NCBI GenBank assembly: GCA_964017235.1
Contig: OZ024934.1
Span: 76,846,706 to 76,910,705, forward strand
Source of the DNA: Sabellastarte sp. h YS-2021
Taxonomy: Eukaryota; Annelida; Polychaeta; Sabellida; Sabellidae
Length of the DNA stretch: 64,000 nucleotides
Reading direction: 5' to 3'
Made by a program: the position numbers and the translations under genes. The notes beneath the pieces were generated by a model. It had not been told where the DNA came from, ran no database searches, and saw nothing but the letters and a program-made list of their open reading frames with translations. Shown one piece after another: positions 57,101-64,000 of the stretch (positions are counted from its first letter, which is position 1; each line of letters starts with the position of its first letter).

Positions 57101-59190
57101 AGGACCTTATCCTTATTGCGTTTTAAATGGACCTCGCAGGTAGTACACATTTAAGGACAAGCTACGCCGTATAGATATTCAGTCCCGCTTCTAGCGTATA
57201 CATTTTAGGTTAGCAAGTGGAGAGCTCATGGTAGGTTTTTCAAACATTTCAAAATATCCACCACATGCTATAATGCCACCTGTGTTATGCTGAATGTATC
57301 CTAACCAAATATAAATCCCCACTTATGAAACCTTATGGACACTACCATAATATGAAGTGCGTTGAGCCAGAAATGAGCCCGGATGAGTTAAATATTTGAG
57401 GTCAACTGGGAATGGTGTAAACTAGGCATAAGTTATTTACACATAATATTTTTTATGTTTATGTCTGCCTTCAGGAAAGTATTAAGATCCTGAAAATTGG
57501 GTAACATGATGATGGATGAAAAATACGGCAGTTCCAATATCTATAAATACACACCATATGAAAAAAACTACAGCTTATGCACTGGTTACAATACAATATT
57601 TTACCTACATTTTCAGGAGTAAACAATCAGGTAAACTGAGAACAAAAATGCCTCCAAATACACATAAAATTTGACAACAGTTTAAAACTACTGTAAGGGT
57701 GGCCACTGGAAGTATTGAATGCCACAATGTGCAAAGTTTACCGACACAAGTGTGTGGCGGTACATAACGAAATGGGGCATTACAAAAAATGGCCATAAAG
57801 GCAAGAAATACCAGCTGAACTGTGTGATAGGGACATTACACATACCCAATGTGACATAGATGGCAATCTGAATAGCACTGCTGTTGGTGTCAATGTCATT
57901 GATGTCATCACCAAAGCTAACAACCTCCAGATAACTCTTAATGTCATCATTTGCCCAGTTAATGTAGGCAGCTCCTGCAGTCAAGCCAACTCCTATTAAC
58001 TGTAAGTATTTAAATTATCATTTATTGGAAACGATATTTCAGACTTAGGGTCAAATACTTTTTAAAATATTTAAATGCAAATACTTTTCATTTTTTCAAA
58101 TGCAAATGCAAAGACTTTTATAAAAGTATTTCAAATACTTTTTTGAAATACTTTCAAATACTGAAAATTGTATATATTAGCATACATTAATATATTAAAT
58201 GTGAAAATCATAACAAAAATTAATGCAGTGGGAATGAGCTACAACAAGTAAGTAGTAAGTACAGTAGGGATCATATATTAAAAAAATATCTGTAGAAAAA
58301 ATTAATTAATTTACAACGTTCAAAAAGGTTGTATTTTAAAATTACTTCATGAATTTCTGAGATATTTATTTTCTAATTACCATGAAGGACTGAACTTTTA
58401 CCTTAAAATAACATTAATTGGAAATGCTTAAACTTGTAATCTTCAAGTGTGGGGATTAGTGGTTGGAAATGCTTAAAATTGTAACCTTCAAGTGAGGGGA
58501 TTAGTGGCTGCTTTTGTTGAACCACTGAGTTTACTAGAACAATGCTAAATGCACCTCACACAATACTTTCATTTTTCATCATGGACGTTTATAATAGAAA
58601 AGTGTTGTCTAACATTAGGCTGAATCTTTCCTGACATCTTGACATCTTCCCAATAATCTATTACAGAATGGCATATAAGCTTCAATTTTAGGATTGCTGA
58701 TAATACACTTTATTTAAACATAAAGATACAGATGCTAAAGTAAAATTACAGTTATCAAGACTGGAAGTGTGCAGACAACCAAAACCCTGTACTGTGTATG
58801 TTTTCATTATTATCATTTATTATCTGCTGCGATAATGTTGAGTTAAAATGTAGTGCAGCATAATATATGTATCATGAAAGGTTTTATTTTTATAATCAGT
58901 AGGTAGGATTCACAATTGGATTGTCACAGTGGAACAACCCTGTTTTAAGGCAACACGGTGAGACAACACGGTCTTGGGTGGATCACAAAAATGATAACAC
59001 ATATTAAATCATTTACTTAGTATCATTATTGTACATTTTTTATAATTAAATTTGTATTAGGTAGTATGTGAGTATCTTTTAAACAAGCAGAAATTGCTAT
59101 GCAAATTTTGCACAAAATATAAATTAGCATACTTACAAAGAACAGTGCATTAAATGCAATTAATAAGCCTTTCATTAGTGAATTGCACAT
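45048..59190 (-). CDS. Tetraspanin, nine coding exons, about 273 residues
   Basis: Four-pass membrane organiser protein of the tetraspanin family. Family members build lateral membrane microdomains with integrins and other partners; the specific role here is unknown. Coding exons on the minus strand: 59190-59137, 57999-57846, 56732-56653, 54401-54327, 49542-49438, 47868-47800, 47633-47487, 46099-46016, 45101-45048. Every intron begins GT and ends AG, and phases agree (1 at the second junction, 0 elsewhere). TM1 is about residues 9-30. A short loop carries an NSS sequon (N57). TM2 is about 61-85 and ends in the family hallmark GCCGS. TM3 is about 97-117. The large loop, about 118-237, holds CCG (159-161), PVSCC (181-185), C199 and GC (229-230), which is six cysteines, plus sequons at N143, N195 and N208. 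TM4 is about 242-266, followed by the short tail KKEIGKE. The start is the only ATG available in frame. UTRs and promoter are unresolved. Fold-level identity is confident; the subfamily is not assigned. Confidence 0.93.
46016..46099 (-). CDS. Tetraspanin coding exon 8 (GC motif and TM4)
   Basis: Acceptor ttttgtatag, donor gtatga. Eighty-four bases, 28 residues from GCHDALLEWFNDK to FVIALVQ. The GC pair closes the large loop and the hydrophobic remainder starts TM4. Confidence 0.93.
46378..46862. mobile_element. MITE family C, copy 5, in tetraspanin intron 7
   Basis: Left tccccatttcacactacagg-cagta; right gcgccctgtagtgtgaaagg-ggta. It lies between tetraspanin exons 7 and 8 and is the cleanest copy for defining the ends. 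Confidence 0.78.
47487..47633 (-). CDS. Tetraspanin coding exon 7 (variable loop, PVSCC)
   Basis: Acceptor aaactaatcag, donor gtatta. Forty-nine residues beginning VPVSCCVLDEDNE and ending EYIHDT. It holds PVSCC, one extra cysteine (C199, in NETLCFYE) and two sequons (NET, NSS). This is the hypervariable partner-binding part of the loop in the family. Confidence 0.92.
47800..47868 (-). CDS. Tetraspanin coding exon 6 (CCG motif)
   Basis: Acceptor ttttttaag, donor gtaaga. Twenty-three residues beginning LKCCGGSGPGDF, followed by an acidic stretch (ENEEFDD). The CCG triplet is the defining motif of the large loop; its two cysteines normally pair with the PVSCC and GC cysteines encoded by the next two exons. 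Confidence 0.94.
48337..48555 (+). mobile_element. tRNA-derived SINE, family A, in tetraspanin intron 5
   Basis: Copy with a short deletion in the head (atgacacagtg joins directly to cctcccacctctg), otherwise full body and a degraded tail. A perfect 11-base target duplication, aataaagacaa, lies at 48326-48336 and 48556-48566. It sits between tetraspanin exons 5 and 6, antisense to the gene. Confidence 0.9.
49438..49542 (-). CDS. Tetraspanin coding exon 5 (first part of large loop)
   Basis: Acceptor gttttttacag, donor gtataa. Thirty-five residues from IESVIEDEL to AWHIIQKE. The helical, acidic start and the AW-x-IIQ-x-E pattern just before the CCG motif are typical of the tetraspanin large extracellular loop. 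N143 (NNT) is a glycosylation sequon. Confidence 0.9.
50440..53935 (+). mobile_element. CR1/L2-group non-LTR retrotransposon, nearly full length, in tetraspanin intron 4
   Basis: A 3.5-kb APE-type LINE. A C-rich, G-poor leader (about 50440-50677) precedes one long protein region (endonuclease then reverse transcriptase, 50678-53768). The 3' UTR of about 165 bases carries a hairpin (ttcccc-ttc-ggggaa at 53870-53884) and ends in a short TTTAGAT repeat near 53920-53935. It lies in the 4.78-kb intron between tetraspanin exons 4 and 5, in antisense orientation. The 5' boundary is approximate and I could not define a target duplication. Compared with other LINE pieces here it is young, since most of the reading frame survives. 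Confidence 0.85.
50678..53768 (+). pseudogene. LINE polyprotein: 2A-like motif, AP endonuclease, reverse transcriptase (inactivated)
   Basis: The hydrophobic N-terminus (MMLFVQFLLFFLPAL) leads to a 2A-like motif DINPNPGP at residues 74-81. The endonuclease follows: NVRS, SETW, RGGGVAF, YKPP, IIGDFN and, after a frame change, GHTIDLV and SDH. The reverse transcriptase has NYRPVSNL, DLSAAFDMIDHSIL and GVPQGSVLGPLLF. Its catalytic motif reads FYAVDTQ where the family has FYADDTQ (codon 52902-52904 is gtc). Other lesions are a frame shift near 51405-51440, since the frame used upstream differs from that downstream, and an in-frame TAA at 52050-52052. The C-terminus SFRKHLKTHLFKSAF is typical of the CR1/L2 group. 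These elements retrotranspose by nicking target DNA and priming on it. This copy should be inert because of the stop, the shift and the active-site change. Confidence 0.9.
54327..54401 (-). CDS. Tetraspanin coding exon 4 (TM3)
   Basis: Seventy-five bases between acceptor gtgtttcag and donor gtatgg, encoding 25 residues from YCTLCGVLLLGEV to VVFKDK. The acidic residue within TM3 (E of LLGEV) is typical of the family. Exon length and phase 0/0 fit the usual tetraspanin TM3 exon. It is flanked by LINE sequence in both adjoining introns. Confidence 0.9.
55295..55904 (+). pseudogene. LINE reverse transcriptase fragments (palm region)
   Basis: Two open stretches, 55295-55630 and 55695-55904, match the palm and thumb of CR1/L2-type reverse transcriptases, with frame breaks between and around them. 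In the first, the region expected to read GVPQGSVLGP is degraded (PYGFLRAQYWAHS), and the YADD motif appears as YMQMTN in this frame. It is non-functional. Confidence 0.75.
56301..56516 (+). repeat. Tandem duplication of LINE 3' end with CTTA tail
   Basis: A unit of about 110 bases (56301-56410), from tcactgtatttagaacacac to a (ACTT)n tract, is repeated almost exactly at 56411-56516. Each unit encodes the last residues of the reverse transcriptase (similar to FRTHLKNYLFRLAYPP) and ends in the tetranucleotide repeat. It may reflect template switching at integration or later slippage between the tails. Confidence 0.85.
56653..56732 (-). CDS. Tetraspanin coding exon 3 (TM2 and inner loop)
   Basis: Acceptor ctgttttcaag, donor gtgagt. 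It encodes GLGVLIAFISFMGCCGS, the tetraspanin TM2 signature in which a G-C-C-G turn closes the helix, followed by the short inner loop ICKSKCMLNV. The membrane-proximal cysteines C83, C84, C88 and C92 are plausible palmitoylation sites by family analogy. Confidence 0.94.
57050..57420. repeat. Dispersed repeat, copy in tetraspanin intron 2
   Basis: ttttgtttcaggacctta, gtatacattttaggttag and aaaccttatggacactacc match in order with 61178-61450 (ttttgtttcaggaacttg, gtatacattttagttaag, aaatcttatggatacaacc). Function and class unknown. Confidence 0.5.
57846..57999 (-). CDS. Tetraspanin coding exon 2 (rest of TM1, small loop, start of TM2)
   Basis: Acceptor aatacttacag, donor gtatgt. The exon encodes LIGVGLTAGAAY (end of TM1), then an acidic small extracellular loop with DDINDIDTNSS, then QIAIYVTL entering TM2. 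It ends one base into a glycine codon (phase 1), which exon 3 completes. Confidence 0.92.
58030..58145. repeat. AAATACTTT-rich repeat
   Basis: Many partial copies of aaatacttt and its complement, in both orientations, between tetraspanin exons 1 and 2. Possibly the subterminal part of a DNA transposon; no ends defined. Confidence 0.45.
58420..58509. repeat. Tandem duplication, 45-base period
   Basis: Two adjacent units, each ggaaatgcttaaa-ttgtaa-cttcaagtg-ggggattagtggt/ct, with few differences; located in tetraspanin intron 1. Confidence 0.85.
59137..59190 (-). CDS. Tetraspanin coding exon 1 (N-terminus, start of TM1)
   Basis: Eighteen codons from MCNSLMKG to NALFF, followed by the donor gtaagt. 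The reading frame is open upstream, but the only earlier candidate start, at 59244, is TTG; the ATG at 59190-59188 is the first true methionine and gives the short cytosolic N-terminus usual for tetraspanins. A possible acceptor (accacaacag) lies just upstream, so a separate 5' UTR exon may exist. Confidence 0.88.
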
Positions 59191-59447
59191 CTTGTTTCCA
59201 GTGTTGGGTTTCTTTATTTCCTTTTTCAATAATTTCTGGACCAACTGTTGTGGTTTTGTAAGTTACTTATCTAACAAGACATCTTAGTCACTGTGCTTGT
59301 AAAATGTTATCAATTAAAATTTATCTGCAGTCAAAAGTTTCTATGGAAGCTCTGAGCTGCCAAAATTTATGTTGTGTTGAATATTTGACTTCACACAACT
59401 AACTTATATATACAACTAAGTAAGTTGACTATACAACTTAGTAAAGT

Positions 59448-59588
59448 CATAACTGGTATTTTACATTTCATTCAACAGCCGGGGTCATGTTGAGACAGAT
59501 TGCCACTTGTGGGAGTCAAACCCACCGAAAATTGAAAGCCTGTGATTAAATGCCAAACTTGTAACCATTGGGCCAATCTTGACCTGTA
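59448..59588 (-). mobile_element. tRNA-derived SINE, family B (diverged), upstream of tetraspanin
   Basis: Diverged copy of the same SINE. On the plus strand it shows ccggggtcatgttgagacag, ccacttgtgggagtcaaacc and aacttgtaaccattgggcca, matching the copies at 9.4 and 33.6 kb. It lies about 260 bases 5' of the tetraspanin start codon, so it may fall within the promoter or 5' UTR region of that gene. Confidence 0.65.
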
Positions 59589-61177
59589 TACAACTCAGTA
59601 AGACATATTTGAATTGACAATTTCTGTAAACCAGTTAGTGAGTTGTACATTCTGTGTAATAGGACGTTAAATGTACAAATTGTGTTGTATAAACAAATTA
59701 GTAACTAACATATTAAACTTAATATCTGACAAAATTGTTCAAATACAAAACTGGATATGTAACTTAATCACACACTTGGCCATTCGTGTGGGTTCTTAAA
59801 TCAAATATACAATTTATTAACTTGTATTATAAAACACAACTGCTGCTTTTTCAGACATTTGGCAGCTCACAGTTCCTGTAATTCTCATTGTATGAGGAAG
59901 TTTATTTTGTCACTTCTCAACTGATCTGTTGCACTCTAGAAATATACAATAAATTCCCTGATCTTACAGCTTTTGTTTATATACGTTTGACAATAAAACA
60001 GTTTTATTGGTAAAATAATTAGTCCAGTGGATCAGTGTAATTAAGCTTTTGATTAAGTGCATGATGCAATAATACATGTGTATATAGTGATATATGGATT
60101 CAAGAGACACTATGCTTTCACAGAATAATTACTTTTTTATTATTTGGCCACTTTGTAGTTTTTCAAAATGTCCCTTTTTACTAGAAGCTATATATTTCTT
60201 CTTTAATATAGATTTTTCTATATACTTATTTCATCAAAGGGCAAGACATAGGGAATAACATTTCGTGTTTGAGTTTAATATTTGGGTGATTCATTGTTCC
60301 CCAAAATGAATCTCCAACAACCTATGCAGCAACTATACTTGACAAAGGATATAAAGAATTTCTTGAAAGATGAATAGTTCTCACTTCAAAGTAATTTATG
60401 CAAGTAGCATGTGACTTGTTTAATGGGATGCACAAATACGAATGGTTGTAAATAACCATAAAATTTGATGCATAAAAGGGCTAATTTTTTGCAAAATCAA
60501 TACTAACCACATTACATGCTAAGTTTCTATTTTTAAATTAATGAAATATCAAGATTGCATTGCCAAATAACATTAACGCATTTTCTTATGTTTAAAAACC
60601 TAGTCCATTTTCAACTGCTTTTATTTAATTTCTAAGAATTCTGGGAATGAGAGAGAATTCTGAGAATAAAAATTTTCCAATCTGCAGTGAAATATTACTA
60701 TTATATTTTTGTTTTAACGTCGCTACCACTGTGCTGCCGTGACCCCCATCAGATTTTGTACACAGTAAAAGCACACTTATCACCAAATAGAATATCACCT
60801 GTATTTGTCATTGTTTAGATAATGATAACAATAACAATAATTTTTCTTTTTAGAATTGTTTTCTGTAGAAAATTGTTGTTTTGTGAGGATAAATTAATTC
60901 CATAGATAAAAGTACTAATAAATATGGCCTCAGATCTATTAAACTTTTAAACCAGCTATTGATAATCAAAATCTAGGAACAATTCTTATATTATTGTCAG
61001 TTCGTGTTGAATAAATTGGAGGATTTAAAAAAAAATGAAACCGGCTGGGTAAACACTTGCAATGGTTTACTAACATGTACATAAAATACCTCATACAAGT
61101 TTTTACCTGTCTTTTAATAAAAAATTAGTCTAGCGTTATGATCCATTCGAACTGTTCTGTGCTGTCATATCAACACA

Positions 61178-61450
61178 TTTTAGATTTTGTTTCAGGAACT
61201 TGCGTTTTTGGTTCTCTTAAAGAAATCTTTTGAGTGGGTAGGGCATGTTTAAAATTGAGCCACCCCATATAGGCATTGCACCTCCCCTCACCCTTCCAGG
61301 GTATACATTTTAGTTAAGCCTATGAGAGGTGGTAGAAGATTTTTTAAACATTTTGAAAAAGCCATCACATCTTGAAAATGCCATCTGTGTTGTATCAAAC
61401 GAGTCCGAACTTATTAAATCTTATGGATACAACCAAAACAGGAAATGCAT
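61178..61450. repeat. Dispersed repeat, second copy
   Basis: Diverged partner of 57050-57420 in the same orientation; also carries catcacatcttgaaaatgcc and atctgtgttgtatcaaac, matching the ordered motifs of the first copy. Confidence 0.5.
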
Positions 61451-61990
61451 CAAGTCATCTTTTTGATCTTTCGGTGATCTTAAAACTATCTTTTCCATCT
61501 TACGTCAATCTTTAAAGTTTGTGAACTAAATCATTGGATCGGGAAAAATGTTCAAATCTGACGTGAGACTATCGGAAAAACTCTTGAACCAATGACAACA
61601 TCAATCGGAAAGCTACAGGGAAAAATATCAGGCATGTATCATAAGGCTATCTTAAACTATAACCATGGATCATGAATGTTTGCATTATTTCCAATCTATA
61701 GCTAGGTTTACAATTGGATGGCAATAGTGCAACAGCCCTAATGTCTTTAGACGACTTGCATACTACTTTACATGATATTCCTACTTGAATATATTGTAAC
61801 AAAACATTTACTTGGATGTATAATTTATTTTAATTATTTATTTTTATTTGTTCGATAAGTTGCACAATGATCATTCAAGCATGTACAATAACACTTAAAA
61901 TTGAACACAGAACACAGGAAAAAAGGAAAACGCGAGAAATTGAATGTATAGCAAATGAGATTAACTATATATTTTTATATATTATTAAGA

Positions 61991-62097
61991 AGATAATGGC
62001 CAATTGACGCTCCATTATGTAAACTTAATGGCCTCTGAGGCCAACAGCCGAAGAGCCATTAAGGTTACATAATGGAAGCACCATGAGGCAATTATCT
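61991..62097. mobile_element. Palindromic element, arms about 50 bases
   Basis: agataatggccaattgacgc, tccattatgtaaacttaatg and gcctct pair with the reverse of gagccattaaggttacataa, tggaagcaccatgaggcaat and tatct around a short centre (aacagccg). Few mismatches, so fairly young. Confidence 0.85.
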
Positions 62098-64000
62098 ATT
62101 ATAAAACCCTGTGAATTGAAACCAATTTATTGATTCAATAATTTAACACCTTTTGCAAAATGATCAACCCAGACAATCTTTGCAATGTTTCTTTTGGTGT
62201 GCATACCATATGAGGCTTTCACTAAATTAGTTCTATGTTTTTTATTTCAATACAATCAACATTGTTTCACCATGTGTGTCACTGGTTTTCTTTTATGGAA
62301 AAAATAATTGTTGATAAAGCTTGAAAAGTTTGAATATAATCTGACTGCCATAAAGTTTACCATGGATAATGATAATCGATGAAATATGGATCTGTGACAG
62401 AAAGTGCTTTAAAAAAAATTTAGCTTGGCAATATAACAATGTTCATGCTGTGGATAATTTGTTGTGGTGAGTGTTTCATATTACTATATTGATCTGTGCT
62501 TATTTTAAGACAGTAAGCTATTATTTTTTTGTTTCAGGCAAAGTACTAGACACTGCGGAATTATTTGTTTTATTTTGTGTTGAAGTTTTAGGGGTTCTCA
62601 AGATTTTTATTTTCGTGCTTCATTGTCTCTAAATTTTGAATAAAGGAAAAATGCCTCCCGGAAAGATTGTCTCCTGGAAAAAAATCCTCATAGAAAGAAT
62701 GCCTACTCCACATTCCAGAAATACTACAACGTTCAGAACAAAATTCGTTTCAGCCACAAACAGTGTATCATGTTAGAAGTATATAACAAACTGTAATAAG
62801 GTAAATTAAAATCTATGTTTTGAACTTAAAAACATTGAAAATTTAAATCAAATTTAAATACAGCAGAAATGTATTTTAGTACTGCATTATGGCACCACAT
62901 TTTGCCATCATTCTGCTTGAGTTAAAAACTTGTTTTATGTGTCATAATTTGGATTGTACATCAACAACAATGTACATTCTGAGCCACTAAAATCACTCCT
63001 TTTAATGTAGTATGCTGTTGCAGATTTCAACAATGACAATTATTATTGTAAAGTAAGATTGTGAAAAATGCAAAAAATTAAAACAATAACCAACTTTATA
63101 AATTAAATTGCTTGTTTTTTTATTTATATGGAGGTATTTTTTCAAGGTAGTAGTTTTCCATGAGGTGTTTTCCTATGCACTTTGAATATCATGCAGAATT
63201 AAAAAAACTTTGTAAATGTACCCACTAAACTAATTAATATGAAAGAAGTTGTGAAAACATTTCAATATTGAAGGCATTGTGCTGAGGATGACTGGAAAAT
63301 ACCCTTTTGTTCTTGGCAGACTGCTCATTGAACTAAATCACATTCCACTGTTAGAATAATACAGGTAAACTCCAAGGAAAATATGTTCTCCAATATTTTC
63401 TGGTATTGTAGAGTTCCGAGGAGTTTGTCAGTTGTAAATCCCATTTAACATTAAATAACACCCCCTCTACAAAGGAAAAGTCTGTCCCTAAAATTTATTT
63501 TCCTCGTGTCTATAAAGAGGCCATTATACTGAGTACTGTTCACTGAGTATTGGAGAGTTTTTTTGAGTATTGCAAACTTAGTGGTCATCAAATATTGGAC
63601 AGTTCTACAGAGCCATTTGCAGAATGCATACAGAAAAAAGCACGTCAGCCATAGATAGGGGCATTGGTGATAGTTTTTTATCACACAAGAAAATTTTCTT
63701 TAGATAAATCTTTGTCATGTTACACTGCGTCAGCTACTGATGCAGTTCTTTTCTTAGGTAACCAATTTAATTGCTGAAACTGATCATACATCTATATCAA
63801 ACTAAGAACTACAAGTGGATAATACAAGTGGATATCAGTTTTCACATATATTAGTGATAATAAGGTGCTGCAAGCGACTCAAAAAGGAACAAAATATTTT
63901 GAAAGTAATACTTTCACATTAAAAAACCCTGGAAATGCCAAAAGACTGGTTCCAGAGCCCAGTTAGTGAAGAAGGAAAAGCAGGAAAGCTGTCAAAAGGT

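Larger units (their letters stand above)
59600..64000. other. Upstream flank of tetraspanin, gene-poor
   Basis: Apart from the palindromic element at 61991-62097 and the dispersed repeat at 61178-61450, no exon or RNA gene is recognised. Tetraspanin 5' UTR exons or promoter may be here. The minus-strand frame 63451-63684 matches no family I know. Confidence 0.4.

Noticed and set aside
59191-59244. N-terminal extension of the tetraspanin starting at 59244
   Set aside because: The codon is TTG, and the family starts close to TM1 as the ATG at 59190 does.
63451-63684. 77-codon minus-strand frame
   Set aside because: No family motif, no neighbouring exons in phase, and AT-rich composition as in the surroundings.
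1-64000. CRISPR arrays, operons, bacterial promoters or phage genes
   Set aside because: Spliced introns, SINEs and LINEs show animal nuclear DNA; no regularly spaced direct repeats of CRISPR type were seen.

Overview
This window is nuclear DNA from an animal. It is AT-rich, intron-bearing and packed with decayed interspersed repeats, and most of its open reading frames are chance or repeat-derived. The mix (tRNA-derived SINEs, CR1/L2-type non-LTR elements opening with a 2A-like motif, a Merlin transposon, many fold-back elements, an invertebrate-type 5S fragment) suggests a marine invertebrate, possibly a mollusc or another lophotrochozoan. The species itself is an inference I cannot confirm.

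One host gene can be assembled by eye. It is a tetraspanin on the minus strand, in nine coding exons between 59190 (start codon) and 45048 (stop), predicted at 273 residues. All eight introns have GT-AG ends and the phases join without conflict. Its introns hold a near-full-length LINE (about 50.44-53.94 kb), an older LINE remnant (about 54.6-56.5 kb), a SINE (48.34-48.56 kb) and a fold-back element (46.38-46.86 kb). Both LINEs lie antisense to the gene.

From 1 to 45 kb I find no convincing host exon. The content is transposon-derived: eleven copies of one tRNA-headed SINE (family A), several with 9-13 bp target-site duplications; three copies of a second tRNA-headed SINE (family B); several 5'-truncated LINE 3' ends that share a terminal stem-loop; a 5S rRNA-derived sequence near 27.0 kb; and several terminal-inverted-repeat or palindromic elements. 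A compact Merlin (IS1016/ISXO2-like) DNA transposon at 31.48-32.93 kb has matching terminal inverted repeats, an 8-bp target duplication and a transposase interrupted by a single amber codon. From 59.6 to 64 kb the sequence is gene-poor, with one palindromic element near 62.0 kb and a diverged repeat near 61.3 kb.

Nothing here is a clear multi-gene system. The most informative items are the hidden tetraspanin gene, the nearly intact Merlin copy, the 2A-headed LINE with a changed catalytic residue, the variable but conserved LINE 3' hairpin, and the possible modular link between 5S-headed and tRNA-headed SINE-like repeats.
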